Shown: piece after piece, positions 4,741 to 6,280 of the stretch
How positions within the stretch are numbered: the first letter of the stretch is position 1
How the letters are laid out: each line of letters begins with the position of its first letter
Assembly (NCBI GenBank): GCA_934339005.1
Contig: CAKRHR010000078.1
Location: 1 to 6,280, forward strand
Source of the DNA: an uncultured Catenibacillus sp.
GTDB taxonomy: Bacteria; Bacillota; Clostridia; Lachnospirales; Lachnospiraceae
Length of the DNA stretch: 6,280 nt
Reading direction: 5' to 3'
Translations under genes and position numbers: made by a program
Notes under the pieces: model-generated
The model's input: the letters and a program-made list of their open reading frames with translations, nothing else
What the model was told of the DNA's origin: nothing
Databases searched by the model: none

Positions 4741-4956
4741 TCAAGTTACATTAAGTAAAGAAAGGAGCAGGGCATACGCCCTGCTCCAAGTTATTCTAAA
4801 TGACAGTCCAAGCAACTGTTTTTTCTTTGCGTCAAATTCCTCCTGTGTAATTACACCGCCGTCAAGCAACTCTTTGTATTTTTTCAATATAAGATAAAAT
4901 AACTGTAATCGCCAGTCCTATGATTATTACAATTTGACTTTTTTTGAATTTTTCAT
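4741..4956 (-). pseudogene. Small membrane protein with SHOCT domain, apparently frameshifted twice
   Basis: An ATG at 4956-4954, with GAGG 8 nt upstream, opens MKNSKK. The frame then stops, but a shift at the A7 run (4939-4945) opens a transmembrane segment, QIVIIIGLAITVILSYI. A second, opposite shift at the A6 run (4879-4884) opens KYKELLDGGVITQEEFDAKKKQLLGL-type sequence, the SHOCT domain (short helical hairpin usually at protein C-termini). Adding one A to the first run and removing one from the second gives a continuous protein of about 50 residues ending in LLGL, a usual SHOCT end. The present frame lacks a stop there (TCA at 4803-4801) and continues about 20 codons through the terminator hairpin to TGA at 4743-4741. 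It lies 31 nt after the secreted-protein gene and would be co-transcribed. Homopolymer sequencing errors could mimic the lesions; recoding at both sites is unlikely. Confidence 0.7.
4753..4787 (-). terminator. Intrinsic terminator of the 4988-6160/SHOCT operon
   Basis: GGAGCAGGGC (4787-4778 on the minus strand) and GCCCTGCTCC (4773-4764) form a perfect 10-bp stem with a GTAT loop, followed on the minus strand by CTTTACTT-type U-rich sequence. The plus-strand side lacks a T-run, so direction is minus. It is about 14 nt past the expected end of the intact SHOCT reading frame. Confidence 0.85.
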
Positions 4957-4987
4957 TCAGTTTTCCTCTGTATTTTTCCTCTAAAAT

Positions 4988-6160
4988 TTATTGCTGATCG
5001 CGATAATCTATAAAAACATACTCATGTTCCCCTGATTTTGCCTGAAACAGCTCAATTTTTGCATTGTATTCCGACAGATCCCATTCCGAATAATTTTCCA
5101 TCTCTACTGTTCTGTCAAAATAACTCTGTAAATTCACAAATTCATCATATGCAAAACCAACTATCCCACTTCGATGCTCAATGTCTGCATTTGCTACAGG
5201 TTCACCGTATTTATCCGTAATTTTTGCCTGAAGTCCCGCAAAAACATCACTGTAGGATTCGTCGTCTGAACCGGCTACAGATGCATGCAGATCAACCAGT
5301 CCTCCCTCATCTCCCTCATATACACAGGTAATAGAGGAACGATATCCTTCCAGATCAATTTTAAATGACAGCTCACTTTCCGGGCTTTCGCTGCTGTAAC
5401 CCTGCATGAAATACTCATCTGCAGATGTATAGGTAGTGCGCATTTTAGGGCAATTTTCTGCTGTTTTTAACTTTTCATTAACCTGCTCTCTTGTATCCCC
5501 AAATTTAATATCATCTACTAATTCAAGCGATGACGTTTCTTCCACATCTTCTGTTTTTTCTGCATTTTCTGTATTTTCTGCTATCTGATCCTCCAAAGAG
5601 ATATCAACTACATATCTGTCAACGATCAGGATTGCATCTCCTGTATTGTCGGATAATGTAACATTAACAGATGCTTCAAATGTTAACAAGTCTTCCAATG
5701 ATGTGATATGTTCGGAACCACCACTGGAAGCCTGCGGATTTTCCGGATAAATCGTACAGGTATATCTGGCTGCATCATTTTTTTTGCCAGCTTTTGTCTT
5801 CATAGTGTCGTTTCCAAAGACTACAGTATAGCCATCAATATAAGCACCGTCTACCGAAACTGAGCAATCCACATCATGCTCCTGATTTTTGTTTTCAATA
5901 TTTAGATTGACAGAATACGTTATGAACTCATTTACTCCCATTCCTTCATTATAGCTTTCTCTCTGAACGGACTCGATTTGCATTTTTACATTTTCATCAT
6001 CGATCACTGTGTATGCCGGATCAAAGTTAATGATATTATCTCCCTCTGCACTGCTGTCCGTAACGGTATCCTCAGTCTCCGCTGTAACGGTAACAGTATT
6101 AAAAGCACCGCCGCATAAACATCCCAAAACACCTGCCATCATTAAAAATTTCTTTGTCAT
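4988..6160 (-). CDS. Secreted or lipid-anchored two-domain protein of unknown function
   Basis: 390 residues. The N-terminus is an export signal (MTKKFLMMAGVLGC...). Cleavage could be by signal peptidase I after VTA-27, or as a lipoprotein at VLGC with Cys-14; the sequence does not decide. Residues about 45-188 form a beta-rich, Ig-like extracellular domain (ITYSVNLNIENKN, VTLSDNTGDAILIV). A Glu/Thr/Asn-rich linker (190-213) follows. Residues 214-390 start with DDIKFGDTREQVNEKL, the 'FG-T-x-E-x-V' opening seen in SmpA/OmlA-like lipoprotein domains, and include FAGLQAKITDKYGEP, common in uncharacterised clostridial envelope proteins. The start is supported by AGGAGG (6166-6171), 5 nt upstream. 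The SHOCT gene follows 31 nt after the stop in the same operon. No catalytic motif is visible; a cell-envelope or sensing role is plausible but unproven. No convincing promoter hexamer pair was found in the 120 nt upstream within the window. Confidence 0.88.
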   Translation of the reverse strand: MTKKFLMMAGVLGCLCGGAFNTVTVTAETEDTVTDSSAEGDNIINFDPAYTVIDDENVKMQIESVQRESYNEGMGVNEFITYSVNLNIENKNQEHDVDCSVSVDGAYIDGYTVVFGNDTMKTKAGKKNDAARYTCTIYPENPQASSGGSEHITSLEDLLTFEASVNVTLSDNTGDAILIVDRYVVDISLEDQIAENTENAEKTEDVEETSSLELVDDIKFGDTREQVNEKLKTAENCPKMRTTYTSADEYFMQGYSSESPESELSFKIDLEGYRSSITCVYEGDEGGLVDLHASVAGSDDESYSDVFAGLQAKITDKYGEPVANADIEHRSGIVGFAYDEFVNLQSYFDRTVEMENYSEWDLSEYNAKIELFQAKSGEHEYVFIDYRDQQ

Positions 6161-6280
6161 AATTGCCTCCTTTTTTTACATTTGCCTGCATTTTTCACCC
6201 CATCAAACCAGGCCAATTCTCTGTTATTCTCCATATATTTTGTTTATAACAGATATTTTATTATGATATCAGGGGCAAAA

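Noticed and set aside
4610..4897. Plus-strand open frame of 95 codons after the rubrerythrin terminator
   Set aside because: Its ATG lies inside the terminator stem, it has no usable ribosome site, and its second half is antisense to the recognisable SHOCT sequence and the operon terminator.
4936..4956. Programmed -1 frameshifting as the normal mode of the SHOCT gene
   Set aside because: A second shift of opposite sign at another run would also be needed, and no stimulatory structure is apparent; decay or homopolymer error is simpler.
6009..6266. Plus-strand open frame of 85 codons opposite the signal peptide of the 390-residue protein
   Set aside because: Hydrophobicity is the mirror of the signal-peptide codons, and it runs antisense through the AGGAGG site of the real gene.

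Overview
The window looks like AT-rich Firmicutes DNA, most likely from a gut clostridium of the Lachnospiraceae type. The reasons are strong AGGAGG ribosome binding sites, compact T-tailed hairpin terminators, several secreted Ala/Glu/Asp-rich proteins, and regulator and integrase families common in clostridial integrative elements. The species call is inference; no rRNA or other marker gene is present.

Layout, left to right. Positions 2-85 are the last 27 codons of a tyrosine recombinase whose body lies outside the window, closed by a probably bidirectional terminator (84-112). On the minus strand, 142-1329 encodes a secreted protein of unknown function. Its promoter (1434-1462) lies upstream of a 12-codon signal-peptide-like ORF (1366-1404) with a perfect ribosome binding site. 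Divergently, 1555-1737 encodes a small ribbon-helix-helix regulator with its own terminator. An 80-nt foldback repeat (1778-1854) separates it from a WYL-domain transcription factor (1898-3013), which ends in a strong terminator. A complete tyrosine integrase follows on the minus strand (3110-4318).

Just upstream of the integrase start are three phased GTATAAA repeats that resemble integrase/excisionase arm sites. Next to them lies the 3' end of a rubrerythrin gene (about 4454-4589), without its 5' part and interrupted by a 34-bp palindrome, but still followed by its original-looking terminator. I read this as the right border of an integrative element inserted in, or recombined with, a rubrerythrin gene. 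The RHH and WYL proteins would be its control genes. The left border is not identifiable here.

Right of that border is a minus-strand operon, probably host chromosome. It holds a 390-residue secreted or lipoprotein-type protein (4988-6160) and, 31 nt downstream, a small membrane/SHOCT-domain gene. The SHOCT gene appears broken by two opposite one-base frameshifts in A-tracts and reads on through the terminator.

The least ordinary parts are the rubrerythrin remnant with its palindromic insert, the phased repeats beside the integrase, the doubly frameshifted SHOCT gene, the foldback repeat before the WYL gene and the truncated signal-peptide leader. No gene-free stretch exceeds 300 bases. Positions 4637-4740, and the part of 3053-3109 after the terminator, hold nothing I can identify. 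No tRNA, rRNA, CRISPR array or recognisable riboswitch was seen.
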